20,807 nucleotides of DNA from a virus. This document shows, piece by piece, positions 1 to 9,270 of this stretch. Position 1 is the stretch's first letter; each line of letters opens with the position of its first letter. Position numbers and translations under genes: made by a program. The DNA lies in IMG/VR virus record IMGVR_UViG_3300037553_000436, positions 1-20,807 of that record. One strand, given 5' to 3'. The notes under the pieces were generated by a model. The model worked only from the letters and a program-made list of their open reading frames with translations, was not told where the DNA came from and did not search any database.

Positions 1-198
1 ACCCTTGACTGAATAAATTCTATTATTTAGTCTTCGTCCAGAGTGGCTTAAGTCATAAGTAATCACAAGGCCTCGATTTTCACGTCTCGTGTCAAGTGCA
101 GCATCGATCAGGCTCACCTTGTCCTTTAGGGACAGGGAGCACATCTTTTCATCAGGGTTGATTCTGATGAAGTCGATTAACTTAAACTCTCCAGACAT
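1..198 (-). CDS. Probable prohead (capsid maturation) protease, N-terminal part
   Basis: An open frame of 66 codons starts at ATG 198-196 and runs off the left edge, so only the N-terminus is present. GGAGA lies 5 to 9 nt upstream of the ATG, which supports this start. The visible protein has a short charged N-terminus and then the segment SHSGRRLNNRIYSVKG (residues 51-66). A basic GR.NNRIY-like element near the N-terminus is typical of T4 gp21-type and related prohead proteases, which cleave scaffold and capsid precursors during head maturation. It follows the portal gene, which is the usual position for a protease in terminase-portal-protease-capsid gene orders. The catalytic residues would lie outside the window, so the call rests on a short motif and position. 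It could instead be another head protein. Confidence 0.5.
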   Translation of the reverse strand, partial: MSGEFKLIDFIRINPDEKMCSLSLKDKVSLIDAALDTRRENRGLVITYDLSHSGRRLNNRIYSVKG

Positions 199-318
199 CC
201 GATCTCCAAGTTATCACTGTGCTGGTTGCATCCTATAAATCTATTAATACTTTCAAGACTCTAGTATTACAAGTAATTCTAAAAAACGCTAGTCTGTGTG
301 AGTGGAAATATTATAGAT
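199..318. promoter_or_regulatory. AT-rich gap between portal and protease genes
   Basis: This is the only sizeable gap in the leftward gene block. Read on the minus strand it contains several TATA-like and TTGAAA-like words but no pair with convincing sigma70 spacing. There is no strong hairpin followed by T residues, so I see no terminator. A promoter for the protease and capsid genes is possible but not shown. Confidence 0.2.
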
Positions 319-2178
319 TTAGTCATCAATAGTCAAATCAGGTTGGGATCTTTGCGCAATAGTAACATACTTTAGAGTTAAATCTCTGAATCTCCATTTA
401 AAACTATCAAGTATGGTTTCTGATTTTACACCAAGTGACTTAAATTCTGTAAGTCGCTTATCAAGTTGCATTGAAATTCTATCAAAGTCATGCTCGTAAT
501 TCTCTATGAGAATTCGAAGATAGTTTGAATTAACAGGGTTGTCAACATCATGCGCTTCTGCATAAGCTAGCGCTATTTCAGAGATTCCTTGCTCAAGCTC
601 ACCAAGCCATTCCTTGTATGCATCTCTTGAATACTTTTGAGCTGTACGCTTTCCATTCTGATTTTCTGGTCTCACTTTTGCCTCATTTGCTCGTTGTGCT
701 CCAACGGAGGAAGGGTTTGCTGGGCGACCTACTGCCGCCGTTCTTTCAGCCTGTGCCTCACCTCTTTTTACTCCTTCAGAAGTAATCGACGAGGAGACTG
801 ACTCAGATAAAGCATCATCAGCAGCAGCGAACCCAAGGAATTTCAACAAAGCCAGGGGCTCTTGGTACAACTTGAAGTTTGTATCTTCTCTAGCTTCGTC
901 TGATACAGGAGGAAGTCCGAGATCTTTCCGAGCCTCATGTTCGGTAAGGAGATTGTTAAGCCACAACTGAATAGTTTGATTCTCTAGTCTAGATCTTTCT
1001 TCTTTATCAACAATACCAAATTTAATATACACACGATCCTGCCTGTTAGAAAGCTCGTTAACATAGCCGCCTTCTAGTAGCAACTCATTAAAGATATAGA
1101 ATTCGATAAATTCTTTTACAATCTGCTGCAAAGCTTCAACATCTTGAAGTGCGCTCTTGGAGAGCGCGTTAGCAGTTGAGCGATTAGATGTATCACCCTC
1201 ACCCATATCCACGCCAGAAACACCAAGGCCAGCAAACACTCTCTTTTTAAAGTGTTCGAGATAAGTATCAATTCGAAGAGCACGCCCTTCAGAGCCTATC
1301 GCAGATATGCTGTGTCTATGATCTGATATATATATCCCTCCAGCAGGCATGTACTCAAGTGTAGTTTTTACTACATCTGTTTCCTTGATACCGTCGGGAC
1401 CATACCTTTCTGGGAAGGCATCGCTTCCAACCTGATAGTGAAATAACGGATACAAGTTAGACTCAATAAGTTCTTCTACGTTTTCTTCTATCCTTCTCAA
1501 TAGAGCGATATCATCTAGTACGGGAGATACCTCTGGAGTGCCGATGGCAAATCCAGGTTTTTTGTTTGTATAGAAGTGAACGATATCGTCAGGCGGAAAC
1601 TCTTTAGTTTCTCCATACGGGGTTCTCTGCATTAATTTCTTTATGTCCCCATTGGACTTTGTCTTAAATCGCAAAGTCTCAAAAGGAAGAATAAAGTATC
1701 CTGCAACAGGATCCAGTTCCTTGCCAGTTGCACTTGTACGAATCTTACCGCTAGACGCTTTATTGTCTCGAACTTTGGCCCACATACAGTTGGAATACCG
1801 CACCAAGTCGTGAGCAGTTTGAGTTACTAAAACATTGAATGGAGTGTTGGTTGCCAACTCAATTTCTCGCAGCCTACCTTTAACATAATCGAGGGTCTCA
1901 AGGTTGTCTCCAACAACCTCCCAGCCAGCGATCATGAATCTATTTGTCTTCTTTTGAAGAGCTTTGAATAGATAGCTATCTGTATCTTGGGCTATCTGTA
2001 TCTCTTCTAAATCGTACTCTGGTCGGAACCACTGTCCGCGATGACGATGAGTGTAAGATAGCGTTCTACTTGTTACCTTCTTCAAGCCTGTACCAGGAAT
2101 AGACGTCTTTTTACGCTTAGGCGGGTTACTCTTTGCGTCAAAAACGGATAATGCTAGCTCAAAAAGTTCTGGTTTCAT
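319..2178 (-). CDS. Portal protein
   Basis: The product (619 aa) is recognisable as a phage portal, the dodecameric ring at one head vertex through which DNA enters and leaves and onto which terminase docks. Portal-like features are the segment PPDDIVHFYTNKKPGFAIGT (residues 195-214), the helical stretch after it with LLRRIEENVEELIE (227-240), and the 314-340 region VFAGLGVSGVDMG followed by NRSTANALS. The length is within the usual 400-700 aa range. Residues from about 450 onward are charged, less ordered in appearance and end in TIDD. The start ATG overlaps the stop of the preceding gene by four bases, suggesting translational coupling. Its place downstream of terminase and before the protease fits the canonical head-gene order. 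It is complete with no sign of damage. Confidence 0.85.
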   Translation of the reverse strand: MKPELFELALSVFDAKSNPPKRKKTSIPGTGLKKVTSRTLSYTHRHRGQWFRPEYDLEEIQIAQDTDSYLFKALQKKTNRFMIAGWEVVGDNLETLDYVKGRLREIELATNTPFNVLVTQTAHDLVRYSNCMWAKVRDNKASSGKIRTSATGKELDPVAGYFILPFETLRFKTKSNGDIKKLMQRTPYGETKEFPPDDIVHFYTNKKPGFAIGTPEVSPVLDDIALLRRIEENVEELIESNLYPLFHYQVGSDAFPERYGPDGIKETDVVKTTLEYMPAGGIYISDHRHSISAIGSEGRALRIDTYLEHFKKRVFAGLGVSGVDMGEGDTSNRSTANALSKSALQDVEALQQIVKEFIEFYIFNELLLEGGYVNELSNRQDRVYIKFGIVDKEERSRLENQTIQLWLNNLLTEHEARKDLGLPPVSDEAREDTNFKLYQEPLALLKFLGFAAADDALSESVSSSITSEGVKRGEAQAERTAAVGRPANPSSVGAQRANEAKVRPENQNGKRTAQKYSRDAYKEWLGELEQGISEIALAYAEAHDVDNPVNSNYLRILIENYEHDFDRISMQLDKRLTEFKSLGVKSETILDSFKWRFRDLTLKYVTIAQRSQPDLTIDD

Positions 2179-4016
2179 TCCATACTCCTAGCCAGGTCTT
2201 CTGCCCACTGCAAGCGCAGAGTCTCTTCTTGAGCATCAGTAGTGCATGAGGGGTCTTCCGGAGGTGCTATAGTCATTGATGCCGAGCCCTGTTCAATAGT
2301 AACTTGCTGGTCTTCGTTAAGACTGACAGTAGCATTAGGATAAACAATTTTTAGCCACTCTTTAACCCTATCTGGGTTCTCTTCAAGCTCCCTACACCAA
2401 TCAGCAAGATCACCTGTTCCCATATTTGATTTCATCTTTATTATTAACATTACTAGTGAAATAAGATCAAGGATTGTATTTATAGCTCCAAGTCCACCAA
2501 TTTGCAATCCTAGAGATCCACCCATAAAAGCATCTAGACTTTTTAAAGCAAATAGAATGTTACCAAAAAGCTCTTGTATCCAAGTCTTAACTTCTTTAAC
2601 TGCAACTATAGCTTTGTCAATAGGATTTACATACTTCCAATTTTGCTCTTTCATTCTTTTGGCTAAAGTATCTTTTGCTTTCAACCCTACGCCAACGGGA
2701 ATTCCGAAACTAACTGACTTGCTACCGCCACCACTCAGCCCCTGTTGAAGAGCTGCAAGTTTCTGCCCAAGAGGTCCAGTTACGCCATAATCCCCAACAC
2801 CACTCGGAGCACCTTCACTTTGCTGTGCTTCTGCTGTGCCAGAGCCAAATAGCGAGAATCCACCTTGCCCTCCTACCTCACCAATATTTGATGTGATCCC
2901 AGGCAGTTCTGGCAGTCCACCGATTGCATCACCAAAGCTTGGTATAGCAAATGCACTACCTCCATCCCATCCAATTTCACCACCACCTACACCGTTTGCT
3001 TCTCCGGCAAGGAATGGTATCGAGGAAGGTGCTTGTCCTGCACCCGGGTTAGCGCCAGCGAATGTATCTCCTAAAGCTTGCCCAGCAGCTACAGCGGTTT
3101 TTGCTACATTTATACCCTCCTCGAATAGCCCAGAGGCCATCTCGAGCGCGTTTATAATACAGACCAATGGCTGAACAATGATTGCTATTATTTGCTCAAG
3201 AAGCATTGTCATCGCATCAACGATTAGCTTTAGAAGCGGTCCAACTATTGATGTCCAATCCAACTTAATATCTAAAGTGAACATGATGTACTTCTTGAGA
3301 AGCATCTGTAGCGAAATCATAAACATTATTAAATCTGGAGGACAAAAGAACTTAAACGCATCAAGCATCAAGCACAGATCTTCTAGCATTCCAAAGGGAT
3401 TGATTGCATCAAGAACCTGATTCACGATATTCTCTATATCTTGAAGTAGATCGCCAATTGGTCCCAATAGAGACATTGGTTTGAGCTGCCAATTGAACTG
3501 GATGCTTAGCTCACAACCAAGACATTCATCAAACCAGTCTCTTGTCTTTTCTGGATCTATGTCCCAGTTGGCAAAATCCTCGTTCAACTTAGAGAATAGT
3601 TCTCTTAGTGGATCAACTCGCTCGCCCTGAGCGATAACAACTTGAGGAGTTGTAGTGTTCTGCATAAGCGTTTCAACGTCAAACAGATCAAAGTTATCAT
3701 CACAAGCAGGGCTGTTGTCCTCTGTCCCCTCGTTTTGAGAATCGATACCTGGACTTTCAGGAAATTCTGGACCCATCTCGTTGAAGAATTGAGGGGCAGC
3801 TGGAGTCGGCATCGTTGGGCCAATTCCTCTAAGTATATTTTCTTGAGACTGAAGAATCTGACTCATCGTAGCAAGCGGTGAACGCATTGCCAGCCAGCTG
3901 CCTTCTCTAGTTTCGCTAGAGATAGCTTCTTTTTCTACCTCGTCAACAATCAGAGAAGCCCATTGGTAGAGATAATATTCGTCGCTCTTCTTCACTGTAC
4001 TAGTCGTCCAGAACAA
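2175..4016 (-). CDS. Large hydrophobic/glycine-rich putative virion protein
   Basis: I do not recognise this 613-aa protein. It has a charged N-terminal part (1-180), a long hydrophobic and probably helical region (about 182-320), a glycine/proline/serine-rich low-complexity stretch (about 321-440), a second hydrophobic helical block (about 480-528) and a hydrophilic tail. The alternation of membrane-like helices and glycine-rich linkers is seen in phage internal or ejected proteins, but that role is inference. The start is uncertain. The longest frame begins with TTG at 4016 and overlaps the previous gene by 17 nt. A GTG at 3995, four bases after the previous stop, is an equally good choice. 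Neither has a clear ribosome site. It sits directly upstream of the portal and overlaps it by ATGA, so it is probably made with the head genes. Confidence 0.75.
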   Translation of the reverse strand: MFWTTSTVKKSDEYYLYQWASLIVDEVEKEAISSETREGSWLAMRSPLATMSQILQSQENILRGIGPTMPTPAAPQFFNEMGPEFPESPGIDSQNEGTEDNSPACDDNFDLFDVETLMQNTTTPQVVIAQGERVDPLRELFSKLNEDFANWDIDPEKTRDWFDECLGCELSIQFNWQLKPMSLLGPIGDLLQDIENIVNQVLDAINPFGMLEDLCLMLDAFKFFCPPDLIMFMISLQMLLKKYIMFTLDIKLDWTSIVGPLLKLIVDAMTMLLEQIIAIIVQPLVCIINALEMASGLFEEGINVAKTAVAAGQALGDTFAGANPGAGQAPSSIPFLAGEANGVGGGEIGWDGGSAFAIPSFGDAIGGLPELPGITSNIGEVGGQGGFSLFGSGTAEAQQSEGAPSGVGDYGVTGPLGQKLAALQQGLSGGGSKSVSFGIPVGVGLKAKDTLAKRMKEQNWKYVNPIDKAIVAVKEVKTWIQELFGNILFALKSLDAFMGGSLGLQIGGLGAINTILDLISLVMLIIKMKSNMGTGDLADWCRELEENPDRVKEWLKIVYPNATVSLNEDQQVTIEQGSASMTIAPPEDPSCTTDAQEETLRLQWAEDLARSME

Positions 4017-4299
4017 TTAGGTCAGGATATACTGTACTGCCATCAGTTTCTGTATCCAGAAATCCCTTGTACTCCAGTGCTCTAGCTAGAGCACCACTTG
4101 TTGACAGCGTATCAATTGGTACCTGACCCATAGGCCCCATTAGTAGTAGCATTTCTCTTATTATTCGTTGAAAATCGTCACGATGAACAAAATCTCGTCC
4201 AATTTTCATATACATCTTTTCGTAGTCTTCTTCTCTCTGCTCTGGATCATTTTCATGATCTGGTCCCTCACCGTTTGCCCCATCCTTTAAAAAGCCCAT
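4000..4299 (-). CDS. Small acidic hypothetical protein
   Basis: This 99-aa product has a very acidic N-terminal third (residues 8-27 rich in D and E), followed by a predicted helix REMLLLMGPMG and a short C-terminal region ending in VLDD. I do not recognise a family. The start is well supported: GAGGA precedes ATG 4299 by about five bases and lies inside the end of the upstream gene, whose stop is one base before the ATG. The tight spacing suggests co-translation with its neighbours in the head-gene cluster. A small head or head-completion protein is possible, but nothing in the sequence proves it. Confidence 0.65.
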   Translation of the reverse strand: MGFLKDGANGEGPDHENDPEQREEDYEKMYMKIGRDFVHRDDFQRIIREMLLLMGPMGQVPIDTLSTSGALARALEYKGFLDTETDGSTVYPDLIVLDD

Positions 4300-4300
4300 A

Positions 4301-4792
4301 CTAGTCCTCTTTTGTAAATAAGTCTGGAATCTGCTCGTCCTCTAACTTCTTTTTGATAGCCAGTGCTTCCTTATACATTGTATATGTAATTACATCTGTT
4401 TTTTTACCAAATAGTACTTTGACTGCTTTTTTTAACCTAGGCTTTTTATCAATCCTAAGAGTGTATGATACTTCTTTTTCGCCGTGAGAGAGCAGGCTAT
4501 CAATCTGCGTTTCGCTATCAAGAATCTTAGATCTAATTCTTTCAATATGGTTGAGCAGTTGCTCAATCTTCTTGTCAACAATCTCAGCTTCTTCTGGAGT
4601 TAGCGGCAGTTTTGGTTTAGATGACAAGAGCTCTGAGAGAGCCCTTTTATTGTTAACGCTTCTTATGCTCTTTTGTTTTTCCTGAACAGAAGTAACATTA
4701 ACGAATTCTCTAATCCTGAGATTCTTTGGTAAAAATTGTGGCTGGTACAGATCATCAAATATTGATGTTGGATCACTCTTCTGCCTGGACAT
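4301..4792 (-). CDS. Coiled-coil hypothetical protein
   Basis: The 163-aa product is hydrophilic. Its central region (about 68-105: EEAEIVDKKIEQLLNHIERI and onward) has heptad-like spacing of hydrophobic residues and is probably a coiled coil. The C-terminal part is lysine-rich (KKPRLKKAVKVLFGKKTD) and then mixed charged. There is no recognised family. The start ATG shares its A with the TAA stop of the preceding gene (TAATG), a classic coupling arrangement, while its own ribosome site is weak. The position between terminase and portal suggests a structural or assembly factor such as a scaffold or chaperone. This is inference from shape and place only. Confidence 0.65.
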   Translation of the reverse strand: MSRQKSDPTSIFDDLYQPQFLPKNLRIREFVNVTSVQEKQKSIRSVNNKRALSELLSSKPKLPLTPEEAEIVDKKIEQLLNHIERIRSKILDSETQIDSLLSHGEKEVSYTLRIDKKPRLKKAVKVLFGKKTDVITYTMYKEALAIKKKLEDEQIPDLFTKED

Positions 4793-5226
4793 TACGCACC
4801 GACTTTTCTAATGAAATAAGAAACTTTCACTTGCATGTTCTCTCGAAGCTGAGCTGGCTCTGCTCCTGGACAGTATACTCGAATCCAAATGGGATGATTC
4901 GTAAATGTATCCGCTGCCTCCGTAGTTCCAATATCAGGAATTGCAAGAGCATCTCCTGAGCGAAGTAGATCCCATTCAACCTCTGTTGGTCGCCTTTTAC
5001 CATACATAAGCTTTACGGACCAGCCCGTTGTTCCGAATCCACCTGCGTCATTGTAGCCACCAATAAACTCAGGTGTAAGAATTATATTAGTATAATAAAT
5101 AGAAGAATCATGGTTTCTTAAATACCATAGCTCTTCGTGAGCTTGGCCAAGATATCCATTATGATAAGTTCTTAAGGGATCTGCATTGAAGGGCTGCAGC
5201 GCCTCATCGTAAATTGTCAGTGCCAT
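4792..5226 (-). CDS. Putative beta-rich virion protein
   Basis: This 144-aa protein looks like a compact beta domain. It has alternating hydrophobic residues, many aromatics and few long helices, for example YYTNIILTPEF (44-54), WSVKLMYGKRRPTEVEWDLL and PIWIRVYCPGAEPAQ. The late segment, with a strand, a CPG turn and a final strand VKVSYFIRK, is reminiscent of beta-sandwich connector or decoration proteins in phages, but I cannot name a family. The start ATG overlaps the previous stop (TAATG) and has GGGAG nine bases upstream. It is part of the continuous leftward head cluster. The virion role is inferred from context. Confidence 0.65.
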   Translation of the reverse strand: MALTIYDEALQPFNADPLRTYHNGYLGQAHEELWYLRNHDSSIYYTNIILTPEFIGGYNDAGGFGTTGWSVKLMYGKRRPTEVEWDLLRSGDALAIPDIGTTEAADTFTNHPIWIRVYCPGAEPAQLRENMQVKVSYFIRKVGA

Positions 5227-6071
5227 TAAATTCTACTCCCACGAGTTTGGTTGAACCCTCTTGAGTGATTCTTCTTCCTGTGACCGAAAACAGCTCCTCC
5301 GAGAGCGGCTCCTGCAAACATAGCATGCCTGTCAGCACCATAGGTGCTTACCAATTCACCAGCTTTACCGAGAGTAGCAGCCCCAAAAGCCTCAGGATAT
5401 TGTTTAGAAATATTCTTTGCAAAACCCGGAAACCCCCTAGCAGCGTAGCGGGCTCCAAAACCTAGAGTAGCTCCTGTAAGGGCTCCTCTAGGAACGTCTG
5501 TCCAGTCTCCTGTTGCAAATGCTGCGACACCACCAATGCCAGCTGTTGCTGCAGTTCCGAGTCCACCTCCAGCCTCCAGCCAACCACCAGCGCCAGCCAT
5601 TCCACCTGTAGGTGTAAATTGGTCTGCTGGGGGTACTATTGGACCTTTGTTAGAAGCTGGTGATGGCGCTGAGCCTTTTGCTCCTGGCAGCTCTATTTTT
5701 CCCGTGGTCTCGTTGAGCTTGAGGGGAGCGCCTCCTGTTACTTCGCTAAGGGGCATTACGGGTGGCTTTCCCGGCGTTATGTTGGAAACTTGCTGAACTA
5801 GCGATGCTTTTGGCGGAGGACCCCTTCGGGCAACATCTATTATGCTGTCGACCTCGGGAGCACGGCCAGTTCGAAATTGTTCATCCATAAGGCTAGGATG
5901 GGGATATTCATCTACGTCGTACATCAGGGCATTAGTCTTAGGTTCTCTTGCACTTGCCCCTCCCCTTGTTGGCAACGGAGGTGCCTTTTTGCCGAAAGGG
6001 AGTGCCTCAGCCACTCTCTGTAAGAGGCTTGGCTTTGTCTGTTTCGAAAGTAAATTGATTTTCATTGCCAT
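5226..6071 (-). CDS. Pro-rich / Gly-rich hydrophobic protein with basic tail
   Basis: The 281-aa product has two halves. Residues 1-155 are proline-rich and probably flexible. Residues about 156-262 are rich in glycine and alanine with repeated small-residue spacing (GGLGTAATAGIGGVAAFATG and AGAALGGAVFG), like glycine-zipper membrane segments. The last 18 residues are basic (HRKKNHSRGFNQTRGSRI). AGGAG lies seven bases before ATG 6071, inside the end of the terminase gene, which supports the start. A proline-rich arm, membrane-like segments and a DNA-binding-like tail would suit an internal or ejected virion protein, but no family is recognised. It resembles the gene at 8346-9266 in overall plan though not clearly in sequence. 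Confidence 0.65.
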   Translation of the reverse strand: MAMKINLLSKQTKPSLLQRVAEALPFGKKAPPLPTRGGASAREPKTNALMYDVDEYPHPSLMDEQFRTGRAPEVDSIIDVARRGPPPKASLVQQVSNITPGKPPVMPLSEVTGGAPLKLNETTGKIELPGAKGSAPSPASNKGPIVPPADQFTPTGGMAGAGGWLEAGGGLGTAATAGIGGVAAFATGDWTDVPRGALTGATLGFGARYAARGFPGFAKNISKQYPEAFGAATLGKAGELVSTYGADRHAMFAGAALGGAVFGHRKKNHSRGFNQTRGSRI

Positions 6072-6073
6072 GG

Positions 6074-8344
6074 TTATCTCCTACCAAACTTTCCACGACC
6101 TTTTCGTCGAGATGGGCCTCTCCGGCCCGGTTCCACCCTGTGAGGTTTAGAAAGTTCTTTTACACTGTTAATACTTTCCATGTCGAATTCGTGACCCATA
6201 CCATGGTTAGACTTCTTTGCAAGACCCCCGAATATAGATTCAGTGTCCTTTTTTGGACGACCTATCTCACCACGTGAACGCCTCTTGCCAAAGTGTCCGC
6301 TTGCCAACTGCTCTTCAGCTTTATATTTTTGCTTTATTAGTCGGTCATCTTCAAGCCCTTGACCTCTAATAATCTTTAACACATTAGCAATAACAGGAAC
6401 ACCGTGCTTTTGAGCACCCCTTATTATATCGTCCGCTTCTTGATGAGGAGAGATATAATCGTCTTGACTGGAGTCACCTCTTGCAACAAGAGCAGGCCTA
6501 GATATAGGCAAACTCTTTCCACTATAGACAGACTCTTCTAGAGAAAGTCCAGCTAAGGCAAGCATCATTGCGTCTAGCCTGTGATCGCCAATAATCTTGT
6601 TATCCATACCATATACAGGGCGATGTGTGCTGCCGCTTCTTCTTACTATAATATAGTTCATTAGCTGCTTGGTTAACACCTCGTCAGATTCAGGATAAAA
6701 GAACTTACCGTCCTCGATGATCCTGACAGCATTTTCTACAATAAAATGCTTTCCTGGCTTCTTTAAAATAGAACCATCAATTGGATCTCTGAGCTCTACG
6801 TTAGAAGAGAAGTTAAATGATACAAGGCGGTCTTCTAGCTTAACTGTCTCCTTGTCCATCAAGGACTTGGTTGGTTTGCCTTTAAGTCTATGAGCATATA
6901 GAAGAATGTCTTCGATGATGGTGTGTCCGTAACCTTCATCGGCATAGATCCAGTCTGGCTTCCACTTGTAGTTTAAACGTATTACTTCTTCCATCCATTT
7001 CTTAGCGGAAAACTCTGAAGCAGCTACATTTATCCCCTCTAAAGCTATCCACCTTCCACTGGAAGCGGAATACCCAATGACAAAGAATTCTGTTCCTGCG
7101 TTTTTATTCCAGTCAATGCCCATACAAATAATCATATTTGCTGGGTCTGATATTCCCATACGATTTCTTAGAAACTCGTAGTTTGCTACCTGTTCGTATG
7201 TATAGTCTGCTCGTGCAGCTTGTATCCAGGATGGGCGGAAAACTCCGTATTTACTCTCAACGAACTCCGCCATGTACTCTGCAGCAAAACTTTCTTTAGT
7301 ACTTTCTTTTTCTAGCTCTTCTTTAATCTTATCCCAGTGCGGAAGAACGCTTGAGGGATAGTAATCTTCTTTAAAGTCGGGCCTATCAAGACACCAAGAG
7401 TAAAACTTAGCTCTTTTTCCAATAGGTGTTGATGTTGCAAGCAACCAAACCTCTGGCTTGGTGAGTAAGATAGGTGTAATGACCTTGTCTAGAATTTCTT
7501 CTGGGATCATGTCCATCTCATCGAGATAAATGATATCAGCTGATGCACCTCGAATAGTACCACCGCCGGAGCCATCTCCCTTTACTCCCAGACCAGAAAC
7601 AAAACCTACTATCCTTGCCCCATTAACAAACTCCATCTTAAACATAGGAGTCTTAATATATAGGTTGTCACCAGTTCCAGAGGATACTGCAGCTGTTAGC
7701 TCAACATTTCTTTTTATAAGAGCTTCTATCTCATTAAAGATGTTTATTAGCTGTGATTGGTATGGTGTAACTACCATAATGATCGGGCCTGAAAGAACTG
7801 CTTCGCCCTGAGCATCACGACCTTGCTCTACCTTAAGGTTGTAAGCATAGTGAATAAGCTTAAGTGCCATAGCAAAAGTCTTGCCGGCTCGTCGGCCTTC
7901 TCGAATAGAGGTACGAAAAGCAGTACATCTCAGCTGCTCTTTCTGATAGGGCCGAAGACTCCACTTCTCATCATCATCGCTAAATCCAAACATCAGTTCG
8001 GACCAAGCTACCGGATCTATAGTTGAAAGAAGTATCTTCTTCGCTCTTTCAAGAGGAATGTCCGATGCGATTGCTAAGTCTTTTATCCTAGCTGAAGCTC
8101 CAGCGGGAAGAGCTCTTGGTATGTAGCTGCAGGCAATTTTAAACTCTTTAACGCCAGCGCTTTTATACTTTGAAATCTGTCGTATCTGACAGTTTATACA
8201 AGTTCTGTGTACGTCGGTCCTGATGCCGTATTTATCTTTGTAATGCTCAACCAGCCTTGGGTCTGGTTTCGCGTTCGGGTCCTGGTGCTTGTAGCCATAT
8301 TCGTTAACTACAAAAAGCTTATTTTCTAAGGCTTCTATACTCAT
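6074..8344 (-). CDS. terL: Terminase large subunit (TerL)
   Basis: This 756-aa protein is the ATP-driven DNA packaging motor and genome-cutting nuclease. The ATPase domain shows Walker A GRRAGKT (150-156), Walker B IIYLDEMD (271-278, catalytic E276) and the coupling motif ATSTP (303-307). The RNase H-like nuclease domain shows the three expected acidic sites: D411 in MGIDWN, D469 in YADEG, and D587/D591 in GDHRLD. All key residues are present, so it should be active. The N-terminus (1-120) carries a CINC pair and another cysteine at 72, possibly metal-binding. After about residue 640 there is an extended hydrophilic tail ending in a strongly basic RRGPSRRKGRGKFGRR, longer than in minimal terminases and possibly contacting DNA. 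Its ATG lies one base after the stop of the preceding gene. No separate small terminase is recognised with certainty. Confidence 0.96.
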   Translation of the reverse strand: MSIEALENKLFVVNEYGYKHQDPNAKPDPRLVEHYKDKYGIRTDVHRTCINCQIRQISKYKSAGVKEFKIACSYIPRALPAGASARIKDLAIASDIPLERAKKILLSTIDPVAWSELMFGFSDDDEKWSLRPYQKEQLRCTAFRTSIREGRRAGKTFAMALKLIHYAYNLKVEQGRDAQGEAVLSGPIIMVVTPYQSQLINIFNEIEALIKRNVELTAAVSSGTGDNLYIKTPMFKMEFVNGARIVGFVSGLGVKGDGSGGGTIRGASADIIYLDEMDMIPEEILDKVITPILLTKPEVWLLATSTPIGKRAKFYSWCLDRPDFKEDYYPSSVLPHWDKIKEELEKESTKESFAAEYMAEFVESKYGVFRPSWIQAARADYTYEQVANYEFLRNRMGISDPANMIICMGIDWNKNAGTEFFVIGYSASSGRWIALEGINVAASEFSAKKWMEEVIRLNYKWKPDWIYADEGYGHTIIEDILLYAHRLKGKPTKSLMDKETVKLEDRLVSFNFSSNVELRDPIDGSILKKPGKHFIVENAVRIIEDGKFFYPESDEVLTKQLMNYIIVRRSGSTHRPVYGMDNKIIGDHRLDAMMLALAGLSLEESVYSGKSLPISRPALVARGDSSQDDYISPHQEADDIIRGAQKHGVPVIANVLKIIRGQGLEDDRLIKQKYKAEEQLASGHFGKRRSRGEIGRPKKDTESIFGGLAKKSNHGMGHEFDMESINSVKELSKPHRVEPGRRGPSRRKGRGKFGRR

Positions 8345-8345
8345 C

Positions 8346-9266
8346 TTACCGACCGTATGAAGAGAAGTAGTTGCGAGGCATGTGCATCAGAGTTGCTTCT
8401 CCACCAAGAGCAGACCTAGCGTTTAAGTGTGAGTTCCTCATCTGTTGTACGGCTCTGGACCTCATCGTCATAGCGTTTTGCGTAAAGAACGAGGCGGTAT
8501 CTCCAGCTGTATGAATCATCTTTGCATCTTGCCGCTGTCGATATCCTGTTTTCAACAAGGAGAATGCACCCTTTCCGGCAAGATAAGCCCCTCCCATTGA
8601 AACAGCAGCACCAGCAGCAACTAGTGGATGCCTTCCAATCAAGCCACCCACATAGCCACCAAAGAATGCTCCGGGAGCACCCAAAACAGACTGGCCCATG
8701 CTTGCACCAGTTCCTGCTCCAATTGCTGTTGTGAGAAAGCTAAACATTCCGCGAGATCGAGTAACGGTCTTGCCTGCTTCCGTAACTCTTCTAAAAGCAT
8801 GAGCAGCAATAGCAGAGCTTGTAGCCACATCCCAGATTCCCGCTTCTGCTGCCCCACCGATACCTGACTTTTCGCTAAGGTTGCCTTGATAGCCTTGGTA
8901 TAAAAAGTAAGCACTTACTGCTGGACCAAGAGCTGACATCGCTGCCTTTCCTCCTGATGGTCTAAATGCATTTCTATAATGAGCAGCAGCATCAGCTTGG
9001 CTTGAAAACTTATGTGTTCCTGCTTGAACTTGTCCCGCTCCAATAGCATCACTGGCATTAAGAATTTGCATCCCTGCTGGTCGACCAAATTCAGACGGAG
9101 CCGTTCTTAGGAATTGCTGACCTCCCCAGCCCCAGAGCGAAGATCCTTGCGGAGAGGTTATCCCAAAGTTTTTGAATCCAGTTTCTGGCATATACCCAGC
9201 AGTAAACATAGCTCCCTGAGAGCTATAATTCTGAAAGCGCAGCATCATATCTTTTAAAAGACCCAT
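8346..9266 (-). CDS. Glycine-rich hydrophobic putative virion protein
   Basis: The 306-aa product has a Gly/aromatic-rich N-terminal part, an Ala/Gly segment around 105-155, and a strongly hydrophobic, glycine-spaced region at about 175-236 (AIGAGTGASMG, FFGGYVGGLIG, AAGAAVSMGGAYLAG). This looks like several glycine-zipper transmembrane helices. The C-terminal 60 residues are polar and rich in R, Q, N and M (MRSRAVQQMRNSHLNARSAL). AGGAT lies about ten bases before ATG 9266, and the stop is one base from the terminase start. I do not recognise a named family. A protein that inserts into the host membrane at injection, or lines the portal or tail channel, is possible from shape and context only. 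Confidence 0.65.
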   Translation of the reverse strand: MGLLKDMMLRFQNYSSQGAMFTAGYMPETGFKNFGITSPQGSSLWGWGGQQFLRTAPSEFGRPAGMQILNASDAIGAGQVQAGTHKFSSQADAAAHYRNAFRPSGGKAAMSALGPAVSAYFLYQGYQGNLSEKSGIGGAAEAGIWDVATSSAIAAHAFRRVTEAGKTVTRSRGMFSFLTTAIGAGTGASMGQSVLGAPGAFFGGYVGGLIGRHPLVAAGAAVSMGGAYLAGKGAFSLLKTGYRQRQDAKMIHTAGDTASFFTQNAMTMRSRAVQQMRNSHLNARSALGGEATLMHMPRNYFSSYGR

Positions 9267-9270
9267 TTAA

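Noticed and set aside
2557-3420. Plus-strand frames opposite the 613-aa gene (2557-2748, 2836-3174, 3178-3420)
   Set aside because: They lie antisense to a continuous gene in a fully leftward cluster and lack ribosome sites. The Pro/Ser-rich one mirrors the glycine-rich stretch.
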